This document shows positions 1-5,400 of a DNA stretch of 5,400 bases, one piece after another. Position numbers and translations under genes: made by a program. Position 1 is the first letter of the stretch. Each line of letters starts with the position of its first letter. Under the pieces are notes generated by a model, which ran no database searches, was not told the origin of the DNA, and saw only the letters and a program-made list of their open reading frames with translations. Source of the stretch: Prevotellaceae bacterium (GTDB taxonomy: Bacteria; Bacteroidota; Bacteroidia; Bacteroidales; UBA932); the NCBI GenBank assembly GCA_031284065.1, contig JAITAP010000103.1, positions 1 to 5,400 on the forward strand, given 5' to 3'.

Positions 1-344
1 TTCATTAAAACCATCGCGCGGTTTGAATTCCAACCCTTCGACGAAGTCATATCGGTGCAGACCATGTAGAATGTCTTGCCGTCTTCCGCGCGAAGAATAT
101 GCGGGTCGCGCACTCCTCCCGTCGAGCTGATTGCCTTTGAGTCAATCACCGGCTGGTTGTTATTCAATGCGCGGTAGCGGTAACCGTCGCGGCTTACGGC
201 AAAGCAAATCGCCTCTTCCTCCACCCTGTTGCCCTTGAAGTAGGCGAAAAGATAGCCAACGTAGTCCTTTTCCTGTGGAATTTCTTGCGCCGAAACGAAA
301 ATTACCGAAAATACAACGATTGAAATTAAAAATATCTTCTTCAT
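1..344 (-). CDS. Secreted GH43-like glycoside hydrolase, N-terminal part (cut by window edge)
   Basis: Only the first 114 codons are in the window; the gene runs off the left edge. The product begins with a type I signal peptide (MKKIFLISIVVFSVIFVSAQ, likely cut before Gln20), so it acts in the periplasm or outside the cell. After it comes a beta-strand-rich start typical of five-bladed propeller enzymes of the GH43 type: GYLFAYFKGN (30-39), CFAVSRDGYRYRAL (47-60), then GGVRDPHILRAEDGKTFY (76-93). The Asp of RDP (Asp80) sits where GH43-like proteins keep a conserved acidic residue. The general-acid Glu would lie further on and cannot be seen. The start is 11 bases after the GH27 stop codon, so the two are almost certainly co-transcribed. 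No Shine-Dalgarno sequence is visible, only an A/T-rich leader. The GH43 assignment is from motif recognition; arabinosidase, xylosidase or galactosidase activity cannot be decided from this part. A related but altered module forms the N-terminus of the GH51 protein at 1942-4395. Confidence 0.82.
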   Translation of the reverse strand, partial: MKKIFLISIVVFSVIFVSAQEIPQEKDYVGYLFAYFKGNRVEEEAICFAVSRDGYRYRALNNNQPVIDSKAISSTGGVRDPHILRAEDGKTFYMVCTDMTSSKGWNSNRAMVLM

Positions 345-355
345 ATTATTACTTG

Positions 356-1681
356 TTATTCGATTTTCAATAAAATGCAAGCGTGAGGTTTAAGGTTAAC
401 CGTGATGCTACCCGCCGATTTTTCTAAATTCTTTTTGTTCCACAAGTCGGTGATTTTGTGCATACCTGTCAGCTTCAAATCATTGAAATTTACGGAAATA
501 TGCTGATTTTCATCATCCTTCAAATTAAACAGAGCCAGATAAGTATCGCCGTTGTGGGCGTTTTTTGAAGTAACCGCCAATTTGCCGTCTTCATGGAAAA
601 GTTGTTTTACCTCGCTACTTTCGCGGTGCATACTCAGGATTTCGCGATTGGTGAGCAGCGAGAGGGTAAATTCGTCATTGCTCGGCAAGTCGCCTCCAAA
701 CATCAGCGGGGAGCGGAAAATAGTGAAAAAGGTCATCAGCGAATATTGTTCGTCTTTTGTCAGGCGCGTCATGCGGTCTTTGCCGCGTTCGCCGCGAATG
801 GATATGCGCCCCAGCGGAATCATATCGCAATCGGGGAATGTGGGCGAAATGTACGGATACCAGCTCTGCGCCACGTCCATCAGGTGGGTGAGGTGCGCCC
901 AAGTATCCCACACATCGTCCACCATGCGCCACATGTTAGCGTGCGTGGCAGCGTGTTGGGCTTCGCTTACGGGCGTTTCGCCGGGCGACATGCTCAGCAC
1001 AATCGGACGTCCGCAGCGGTCGATGGCTTTACGAATCATCTCGATTTCTTTTTTGTGGTAGGGACGGGAAAGGTCGTCAATTTTGATAAAGTCCACTCCC
1101 CATGATGCGTACAGCTCGAAAATGGAGCTGTAGTATTCCTGCGCGCCGGGCTTGTCGGCAATAGTGTAGTTATCGCCAAGCCATTTGCAAAGCAAATCGG
1201 TGGAGTAGATTTGGTCGGCAGTGTAGGGTGTGCCTTTGACGGGCAACTTTTTTTCGACCGCCTGCCTGGGTATTCCGCGCATAATGTGGACGCCGAACTT
1301 TAATCCTTTACTGTGGACGTAGTCGGCAAGCGGCTTGAAGCCTTGTCCGCTGACAGCCGAAGGAAAACGATTGACGGCAGGAAAATAGCGCCCGTACTCA
1401 TCTACCACGTAGCGCGGGTCTGTTTGGTTGTATCCGCCGGCTTTGTCGTTTTCCACAAACCAGCGAATATCCACCACGATATATTCCCATCCGAAGGGTT
1501 TCAAGTGTTGAGCCATGTAGTCGGCATTGGCTTTGACTTCGTGCTCTTCGACTGTGGGGCCGTAGCAGTCCCAGCTGTTCCAGCCCATCGGCGGCGTTGC
1601 CGTCCACGAGCGGAAGTCGGTTTGCGCTGAGCCGCAAATTGCAGAGCCACAAATTGCCAAGCTTAACATCATCCTTTTCAT
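356..1681 (-). CDS. Secreted GH27 glycoside hydrolase (alpha-galactosidase-like)
   Basis: This 441-residue protein has a signal peptide (about 1-19, cut near GSA-Q) and then a GH27 (beta/alpha)8 barrel opening with the family signature TPPMGWNSWDCYG (29-41). GH27 enzymes are retaining hydrolases acting mainly on alpha-galactosides or alpha-N-acetylgalactosaminides; some act on beta-L-arabinopyranosides or isomaltodextran. The expected nucleophile is Asp202 in FIKIDD (198-203, compare LKYDNC). The expected acid/base is Asp256 in WRMVDDVWDTW (251-261, compare rice WRTTGDIQDNW). A C-terminal beta-sandwich follows (about 345-441). Two substrate-contact motifs are atypical: DIRW (71-74) replaces DDCW, and LSMSPGE (229-235) replaces the CEWG-type specificity loop. 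Alpha-galactosidase is therefore only the default name. The ATG at 1681 is preferred because it gives a complete signal peptide; Met4 or Met5 could also start it. It is followed after 11 bases by the GH43-like gene, implying co-expression. A 15-base duplication lies in the signal peptide. Confidence 0.93.
   Translation of the reverse strand: MKRMMLSLAICGSAICGSAQTDFRSWTATPPMGWNSWDCYGPTVEEHEVKANADYMAQHLKPFGWEYIVVDIRWFVENDKAGGYNQTDPRYVVDEYGRYFPAVNRFPSAVSGQGFKPLADYVHSKGLKFGVHIMRGIPRQAVEKKLPVKGTPYTADQIYSTDLLCKWLGDNYTIADKPGAQEYYSSIFELYASWGVDFIKIDDLSRPYHKKEIEMIRKAIDRCGRPIVLSMSPGETPVSEAQHAATHANMWRMVDDVWDTWAHLTHLMDVAQSWYPYISPTFPDCDMIPLGRISIRGERGKDRMTRLTKDEQYSLMTFFTIFRSPLMFGGDLPSNDEFTLSLLTNREILSMHRESSEVKQLFHEDGKLAVTSKNAHNGDTYLALFNLKDDENQHISVNFNDLKLTGMHKITDLWNKKNLEKSAGSITVNLKPHACILLKIE
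1629..1658 (-). repeat. 15-base tandem duplication inside the GH27 signal peptide
   Basis: Two adjacent 15-base units, 1629-1643 and 1644-1658, match at 13 of 15 positions (plus strand GAGCCGCAAATTGCA and GAGCCACAAATTGCC). In the protein this gives AICGS twice in a row (residues 9-13 and 14-18), in the hydrophobic core and cleavage region of the signal peptide. The reading frame is kept, so it is an in-frame local duplication. Neither Cys fits a lipobox, because the residue before each is Ile rather than Gly, Ala or Ser. A signal peptidase I site before Gln20 is the better reading. Confidence 0.8.
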
Positions 1682-1748
1682 ACGTAATTTATTTATTTGT
1701 TATTTCTCAATTGTTGCACTATTTTGCGTCCGAGCTTTCGCCTCTTCA

Positions 1749-1775
1749 TACTTTTGCACCTGCGCTGCAAAAATA
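1749..1775. promoter_or_regulatory. Inverted repeat with TAnnTTTG-type -7 boxes on both strands
   Basis: TACTTTTGCA (1749-1758) and TGCAAAAATA (1766-1775) are inverted repeats matching at 9 of 10 positions, around a 7-base spacer CCTGCGC. Each arm contains the Bacteroidota primary-sigma -7 consensus TAnnTTTG: TACTTTTG at 1749-1756 on the plus strand and TATTTTTG at 1775-1768 on the minus strand. The minus-strand box would start transcripts about 80 bases before the GH27 ATG, so it is the plausible promoter of the GH27 and GH43-like pair, but no TTTG lies at the usual distance upstream of it. The plus-strand box has a TTTG at 1723-1726, 22 bases away and slightly long, but there is no plus-strand gene for it to serve. 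It could instead be an operator-like palindrome or a relic. Promoter identity is inference. Confidence 0.4.
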
Positions 1776-1828
1776 CAGCTTACTGAAGTAGGCGCAGCTA
1801 TGCAAGAAATTGTTTTGGTCGTTACGTC

Positions 1829-1945
1829 CTAACTTTGTGGAGTTGACCTTCTCCGAATACCATTGGGCGTTTGCTGATAGCTTTGCGCCCCTAAATGCCC
1901 TGAAAAAACGAGGGCGGTTGCTGTGGCTAAAAGAAAATTTTTCAT
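1829..1945 (-). pseudogene. Truncated secreted glycosidase remnant (possibly GH31 N-terminus)
   Basis: The ATG at 1945 overlaps the GH51 stop codon as ATGA, the classic arrangement of translationally coupled operon genes. It opens 38 codons: a good signal peptide (MKNFLLATATALVFSGHLGA, cut before Gln21) followed by QSYQQTPNGI and a short tail, ending in TAG at 1831-1829. From memory, mature ends of the form QSYQ-T-NGIK, followed by strands like VNS, are common in Bacteroidota GH31 alpha-glucosidase and alpha-xylosidase proteins. One frame over from Arg31, the same DNA reads KVNSTKL, as expected if a small indel broke the frame. No further family sequence follows before the GH27 gene, so nearly all of a 700-900-residue enzyme would be missing. 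Calling it a decayed gene rather than a small secreted peptide is inference, and the GH31 label is tentative. Confidence 0.5.
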
Positions 1946-4395
1946 AGTGTTTGGTGAATTTTTAATACCGTAAATGAATACCCGGGCAGCACGATTTTCT
2001 TTTCCCGCAAATCAATGGTTTCTGTTTCCGGCTTGGCGGTTTTGTCGTCGGGGCTGCCGTGCAAGACCGTTTTCACAACTTTCCCGTATTCGTAATTCGC
2101 AATTTTCAGCTCGTAGCTGACCTCGACCGGCAGCAGGTTTACCAGCTTGACGATTAAATCGCCGCTTTTTGTGTCGCGCACCAGCGAGCAGGCAATGCGT
2201 TTGCGCACGTCTTCCCTGTTGCTTGAAAGGTTGATTTGGGCGGGAATGTACTCGTCGCCGGAATTTTGCCCGCACAGCAACTGCACGTAGTAGCCAGCCG
2301 TCGGCTTCACCTCCGTATTGTTGAAGTAAATCAGGTTGGGATTCCACTGCGTATGGCCGTCTTTGGCAAGGAGCGGGGCGTAGGAAGCCATGCTCACCAC
2401 GTCGCCGTTGCGCTCCATATTGATGACGTGCAGGGCTTCTGCCAGCGCCGTTTCAATGTTGTTGGGACGGCCGGGCAGGTGGGCGGCATACTCGCCGAGA
2501 TAGACTTTCGGTTTTGAGCGGTCGTAGCGGTCGTAATATTCCTGATTGTGGACGAACCAGCCGGGCGGCTGGTAGTAATGCTCGTCCACCATCGGAACGC
2601 CGAGCTGCGAGGCGATTTTCCAGCCCTCCTCGTAGTCCGTGCCTTCGGCCGACGGCCCGACGGTTCCGATAACGGTAATTTCGGGATATTTGGCTTTGAT
2701 TGCCCGAAATATCATCGTAAACCGCGCCTCAAAAATATCGCTGATTAAGTCCTCGTTGCCGATTCCGACATATTTCAGGTTGAAAGGCTTGGGATGTCCG
2801 GCTTCGGCGCGGACTCTTCCCCAGCGGGTTTTTGCGTCGCCGTTGGCCCACTCTATCAGGTCGAGGATTTCCTGCACGTACTCGTCCATTTCGTCCATCG
2901 GGACGCCGCCCTGCTGACCTCCGAGCGGATGTGCGCGGTGCGTTCCCGAATTTTGGCAGGGAACGCCCGCCGCAAGCACCGGCAACGGCTCTGCGCCTAT
3001 ATCTTCGCAAAGCTGAAAGTACTCGTAGTAGCCCAGCCCGGCGGTTTGGCGGTACCCCCAGAGGTTGCGCTGCGGCTTGCGGGACTCGAGCGCACCGACG
3101 GTATTTTTCCAGCGGTACATGTTTTCCAGCCCGTCGCCGTGCGCCACGCAGCCGCCGGGAAAACGGACAAAGCGCGGGTGAATATCCGCAATTGCCTGCG
3201 CCAAATCAGCTCGCAGCCCGTTCTTGCGCCCCTTGAACGTGCTCTGCGGAAACAAGGAAACCATATCCAAATCGACCCGGCCGCTCAGCTGCGGAGCTAC
3301 GGTCAGCTGCGCGTCCGGCACAGTTTTGTCGGCAAGCAGGGTAACTTCGTACTTTTTCCATTCGGCGGTTATCTTTTTTGTTCGCGCCTCGCCAATGGCG
3401 TTGCCGTTTTTATCGGACAGCCGCACCGCCACAGCGCCTTTTTGCGCTTCGGGCGAACGGGCAAATACCGAAAAAACGTATTTTTCGCCCGCCTTCACGG
3501 AGACGCCGTCAAAGCCGCTGTTCGTCAATCCGCCTGCGCCGTCTGTGCGCAGTGCGGCGTAATGCCTGTTGTTTGGATGAATGGGCAAGACGGTATCAAT
3601 ATCGAGCGTGCATTTTTCGCTCGTTGTTCTCCACGCCGTAAGGTGGTTCCAATTTTTATCCCTGCCCTCCTTGTCGCTCGGGTCGTACTCAAAATCGCGG
3701 TTTTGCACGAGCTCGGCGTACAGCCCTCCGTCGGCGGCATAGTTGATGTCCTCAAAGAATACCCCGATAAGCTTGTCGCTTATTTTCTTCCTTGCGGACA
3801 CGTCGGGGATAACAGAAATATCAACCGGTTGCAGCCCGGCGAAACGTACCGCGTCGTCTTTGGCATTTTCCGCGTAGAGTTTTTGCCTGTGCGCGGCTAC
3901 CAGCTGCGCGTTAATCAGGGCGGTCGATACGCTCCGGTGAACTTTGCGGACGGTTCCAAATTGCTGCTCGCCGTTGATGAGCGCAGCCCGGTATTGCGGG
4001 TTTGCTCCGGTGAACGTTTGCAGGTTAGCTTCCATTGCGGAGTAGTACGTTTGCCGTCCCCAGTAAATCAAATCGGCGGAAGCTGCGTGCGCAAAGTCGC
4101 CTTTTTCGTTCAGCGTCCACACGCCGTGCCACAGCCCGTCGGCAGCGCGGTAGAGGTAGGGGTTCAGCATCCGCTTTTCGCTGCCCCAGCGGCCGTAGTC
4201 GCTTCTCACAAAAGCATGCCCGTTGCCGATGGGGTACCATTTTTCGCCGTCGGCGCTCCACGCAAAGCGCAGGCCGCTACGCCCCGCGTCTTTTTGGGTT
4301 GCATACGCAAAAAGGTATGTCGAATCGGGCTCGTTGGCGTACAGGGGTTGCGCCGCCAGCGAAAAGGTCAACGCAAAGAGTAATGTTTTTTTCAT
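1942..4395 (-). CDS. Secreted GH51 alpha-L-arabinofuranosidase with GH43-like and CBM4/9-like N-terminal domains
   Basis: This enzyme would remove terminal alpha-L-arabinofuranosyl residues from arabinan, arabinoxylan or arabinogalactan by a retaining mechanism. Numbered from the ATG at 4395 it has 817 residues: signal peptide 1-20 (MKKTLLFALTFSLAAQPLYA); a partial GH43-like module about 27-121 (YLFAYA, FAWSADGEKWY, LNPYLYRAADG); a helical linker about 145-190; the GH51 opening KLIGVFFEDINYAADGGLY (208-226); a CBM4/9-like beta-sandwich about 235-385; the catalytic barrel about 390-705; and a C-terminal beta domain. Acid/base is Glu548 in GIGNEDL; nucleophile is Glu635 in VYLGEYA. It is longer than a minimal GH51 (about 500-650) because of the N-terminal modules. 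An ATG at 4443 keeps the frame but overlaps the upstream gene by 29 bases and puts charged residues before the signal peptide. ATG 4395 leaves a 19-base gap; ATG 4404 is also possible. Its stop overlaps the remnant ORF by ATGA. Confidence 0.94.
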   Translation of the reverse strand: MKKTLLFALTFSLAAQPLYANEPDSTYLFAYATQKDAGRSGLRFAWSADGEKWYPIGNGHAFVRSDYGRWGSEKRMLNPYLYRAADGLWHGVWTLNEKGDFAHAASADLIYWGRQTYYSAMEANLQTFTGANPQYRAALINGEQQFGTVRKVHRSVSTALINAQLVAAHRQKLYAENAKDDAVRFAGLQPVDISVIPDVSARKKISDKLIGVFFEDINYAADGGLYAELVQNRDFEYDPSDKEGRDKNWNHLTAWRTTSEKCTLDIDTVLPIHPNNRHYAALRTDGAGGLTNSGFDGVSVKAGEKYVFSVFARSPEAQKGAVAVRLSDKNGNAIGEARTKKITAEWKKYEVTLLADKTVPDAQLTVAPQLSGRVDLDMVSLFPQSTFKGRKNGLRADLAQAIADIHPRFVRFPGGCVAHGDGLENMYRWKNTVGALESRKPQRNLWGYRQTAGLGYYEYFQLCEDIGAEPLPVLAAGVPCQNSGTHRAHPLGGQQGGVPMDEMDEYVQEILDLIEWANGDAKTRWGRVRAEAGHPKPFNLKYVGIGNEDLISDIFEARFTMIFRAIKAKYPEITVIGTVGPSAEGTDYEEGWKIASQLGVPMVDEHYYQPPGWFVHNQEYYDRYDRSKPKVYLGEYAAHLPGRPNNIETALAEALHVINMERNGDVVSMASYAPLLAKDGHTQWNPNLIYFNNTEVKPTAGYYVQLLCGQNSGDEYIPAQINLSSNREDVRKRIACSLVRDTKSGDLIVKLVNLLPVEVSYELKIANYEYGKVVKTVLHGSPDDKTAKPETETIDLREKKIVLPGYSFTVLKIHQTL

Positions 4396-4414
4396 TTCTA
4401 TCATGCTGCTTTTT

Positions 4415-5308
4415 TTAGTTGCCTGACATCGTAACCGTTTCAACTACCGAAATAGGTGTTTTTCCGTCTGCTTCTATTTCGCCGTCAATGTGCTGCTCTA
4501 TCTCCGAAGAAATCACCCAACCGGTACTCCTGTTTACTTTAACCTGTCCTCGCTGGGAGACGCTATATGAAATGCTGTACTTGATGTTGTTCATTTCCAT
4601 TTCCTGTTTGAGGTTTGAGAATTTTCCCTCTCCCTCTACTTCCAAATAGGCTACATGCTCGTCAGCGCTACGGAGCGTTACTTTTGCATCAAAATCCATC
4701 GCAAACGGAACGGATTTCGACACTTTACTCACCCAGCTATCGCCCACGTTCACCGGCTTATCGGGAAAAAAGCTCAATTGCGGTAGGAAATCTCCCTCCG
4801 AAAATTGCTTGTTCCATTGCGCCAACCTCTCTCTTCTTGCCGCCGGAATGTTTGTATCTATTACGCCGAACATTGCTTTGCCGAGGCTGCCGATATTTTT
4901 TACTTCCGCTTTTCCTGTTTTGGTCATAACAACTTCGATAGGTTTATCAATTGCGGCTTTCAGCATGGGGTCTAAATTCTGTAGCGTAGCGACGTTTTCG
5001 GAGTTATTGGAATCGAACGAACGCTCGTCCATGCCCGATGTTGTAGTTTTTATGTTTATGTGCTTGTACTTCACCTCCAGCGTATAGCCTTCCTCCGTGA
5101 CATCTATCACCTCAAACGTAGTTTGAAAGTCAGTTGTCATATCAACGTTCATCTCCTGATTCATCGTTATTTTGGATTTTGTGACCATATTCTGCTTGAA
5201 TATTTCTCCTTTTTTGAAGCTATACTGTAGGGTAACTTGCGAAAATGAGGGGAGAACAACCATTAACGCTACTATCAATGTGCTGACTTTTAGTATCAAA
5301 TTTTTCAT
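4415..5308 (-). CDS. Secreted protein of unknown function, DUF6263-like
   Basis: This 297-residue protein has a signal peptide (1-23, MKNLILKVSTLIVALMVVLPSFS, likely cut before Gln24) and no other membrane segment or lipobox, so it should be periplasmic or secreted. The mature part starts with VTLQYSFKKGEIFKQNM (25-41) and alternates short beta strands, as in a lipocalin-like or all-beta fold. It contains PDKPVNVGDSWVSK (182-195) and ends with a strand-rich half including RGQVKVNRSTGWVISSEIEQ (253-272). The pairing of a K-K-G-E/D start with a P-x-KPV-x-VGDSW motif is what I recall for DUF6263, a roughly 270-300-residue family found mainly in Bacteroidota. No enzymatic motif is visible. It lies 19 bases upstream of the GH51 start on the same strand, so it is probably the first gene of that transcript, although a direct role in glycan use is not shown. 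Its base composition looks more A/T-rich than the GH51 gene. Confidence 0.8.
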   Translation of the reverse strand: MKNLILKVSTLIVALMVVLPSFSQVTLQYSFKKGEIFKQNMVTKSKITMNQEMNVDMTTDFQTTFEVIDVTEEGYTLEVKYKHINIKTTTSGMDERSFDSNNSENVATLQNLDPMLKAAIDKPIEVVMTKTGKAEVKNIGSLGKAMFGVIDTNIPAARRERLAQWNKQFSEGDFLPQLSFFPDKPVNVGDSWVSKVSKSVPFAMDFDAKVTLRSADEHVAYLEVEGEGKFSNLKQEMEMNNIKYSISYSVSQRGQVKVNRSTGWVISSEIEQHIDGEIEADGKTPISVVETVTMSGN

Positions 5309-5327
5309 TTTATTTATGTTTTTTTTT

Positions 5328-5398
5328 GTTCACGAATTACATTAATTTTTTTTGTCCACGAATTACACTAATTTTTCTCTGTCCACAGATTACACGGA
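5328..5398. repeat. Three degenerate 18-base tandem repeats separated by T-rich spacers
   Basis: Units at 5328-5345, 5354-5371 and 5381-5398 share the form GTCCACGAATTACACTAA (plus strand), with period 26 then 27 bases. The spacers are T-rich (TTTTTTTT and TTTTTCTCT). Units 1 and 2 differ at two positions; unit 3 is more diverged (CACAGATTACACGGA). Each unit is itself close to two 9-base half-units of the form CACnnATTA. The array runs to the right edge, so more copies may follow. It ends 19 bases before the ATG of the unknown-function gene, in its leader or promoter region. From memory, closely similar sequences (TGTAATTCGTGGAC, TGTAATCTGTGGAC) are scattered between genes in many Bacteroidota. 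Function is unknown. Confidence 0.75.
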
Positions 5399-5400
5399 TT

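Noticed and set aside
593..1105. Plus-strand open frames opposite the GH27 gene
   Set aside because: They have no family features. The minus-strand GH27 frame carries a complete signal peptide, signature and catalytic residues through the same bases.
1621..1681. Lipoprotein signal in GH27 because of two Cys residues near the N-terminus
   Set aside because: Both Cys follow Ile, so neither fits the lipobox. A signal peptidase I site before Gln20 is better.
1800..1832. Plus-strand mini-ORF reading MQEIVLVVTS
   Set aside because: Ten codons with no supporting context apart from a weak upstream promoter-like box; expected by chance.
1897..1915. Stem GCCCT/AGGGC with a 9-base loop as a terminator after GH51
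   Set aside because: The stem is only 5 base pairs, no T-run follows on the minus strand, and it lies within the signal-peptide codons of the remnant ORF.
2794..4383. Long plus-strand open frame of 529 codons opposite the GH51 gene
   Set aside because: It has no recognisable domain or signal, and its codons mirror the GH51 frame, whose catalytic motifs are clear. It is an antisense shadow of a G/C-rich gene.
4396..4443. Upstream ATG extending GH51 by 16 residues
   Set aside because: It overlaps the preceding gene by 29 bases and adds a charged stretch before an otherwise standard signal peptide. The ATG at 4395 fits better.
5328..5398. CRISPR array
   Set aside because: Units are only 18 bases and diverged, the spacers are T-rich and 8-9 bases long, and no cas gene is present.

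Overview
The window suggests a member of the Bacteroidota, probably Bacteroidales. All four real genes are on the minus strand, so the window reads right to left. Their start codons sit behind A/T-rich leaders with no Shine-Dalgarno sequence. The secreted proteins have short signal peptides ending in A-Q, S-Q or A-N, and two candidate promoter boxes fit the Bacteroides TAnnTTTG pattern. The content is that of a plant-polysaccharide utilisation cluster: three glycoside hydrolases of families typically combined to strip arabinose- or galactose-containing side chains. No SusC/SusD pair, sensor or sigma factor lies inside the window.

Order in the direction of transcription: (1) 5328-5398, three degenerate copies of an 18-base repeat just upstream of the first gene. 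(2) 4415-5308, a secreted protein of a Bacteroidota-specific unknown-function family (DUF6263-like). (3) 1942-4395, a large secreted GH51 alpha-L-arabinofuranosidase with an N-terminal partial GH43-like domain and a CBM4/9-like domain. (4) 1829-1945, a 38-codon signal-peptide ORF joined to the GH51 stop by an ATGA overlap; it looks like the surviving N-terminus of a decayed glycosidase, perhaps GH31. (5) 1682-1828, a short non-coding stretch with an inverted repeat that contains a promoter-like box on each strand. (6) 356-1681, a secreted GH27 enzyme with unusual active-site motifs. (7) 1-344, the N-terminal 114 residues of a secreted GH43-like protein, cut by the window edge.

The unknown-function gene and GH51 are 19 bases apart, and GH27 and the GH43-like gene are 11 bases apart, so they form two tightly packed pairs. 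They may be one operon interrupted by the decayed gene. Inferred joint role: extracytoplasmic removal of arabinofuranosyl residues (GH51), of an alpha-galactosyl-like or beta-L-arabinopyranosyl-like terminal sugar (GH27), and of a further residue by the GH43-like enzyme, from a pectin or arabinogalactan type glycan. The substrate is not proven by the sequence.

I found no convincing wholly new system. The points most worth a second look are the repeat array, the decayed gene, the degenerate GH43-like domain in GH51 next to a related intact gene, and the GH27 active-site changes.
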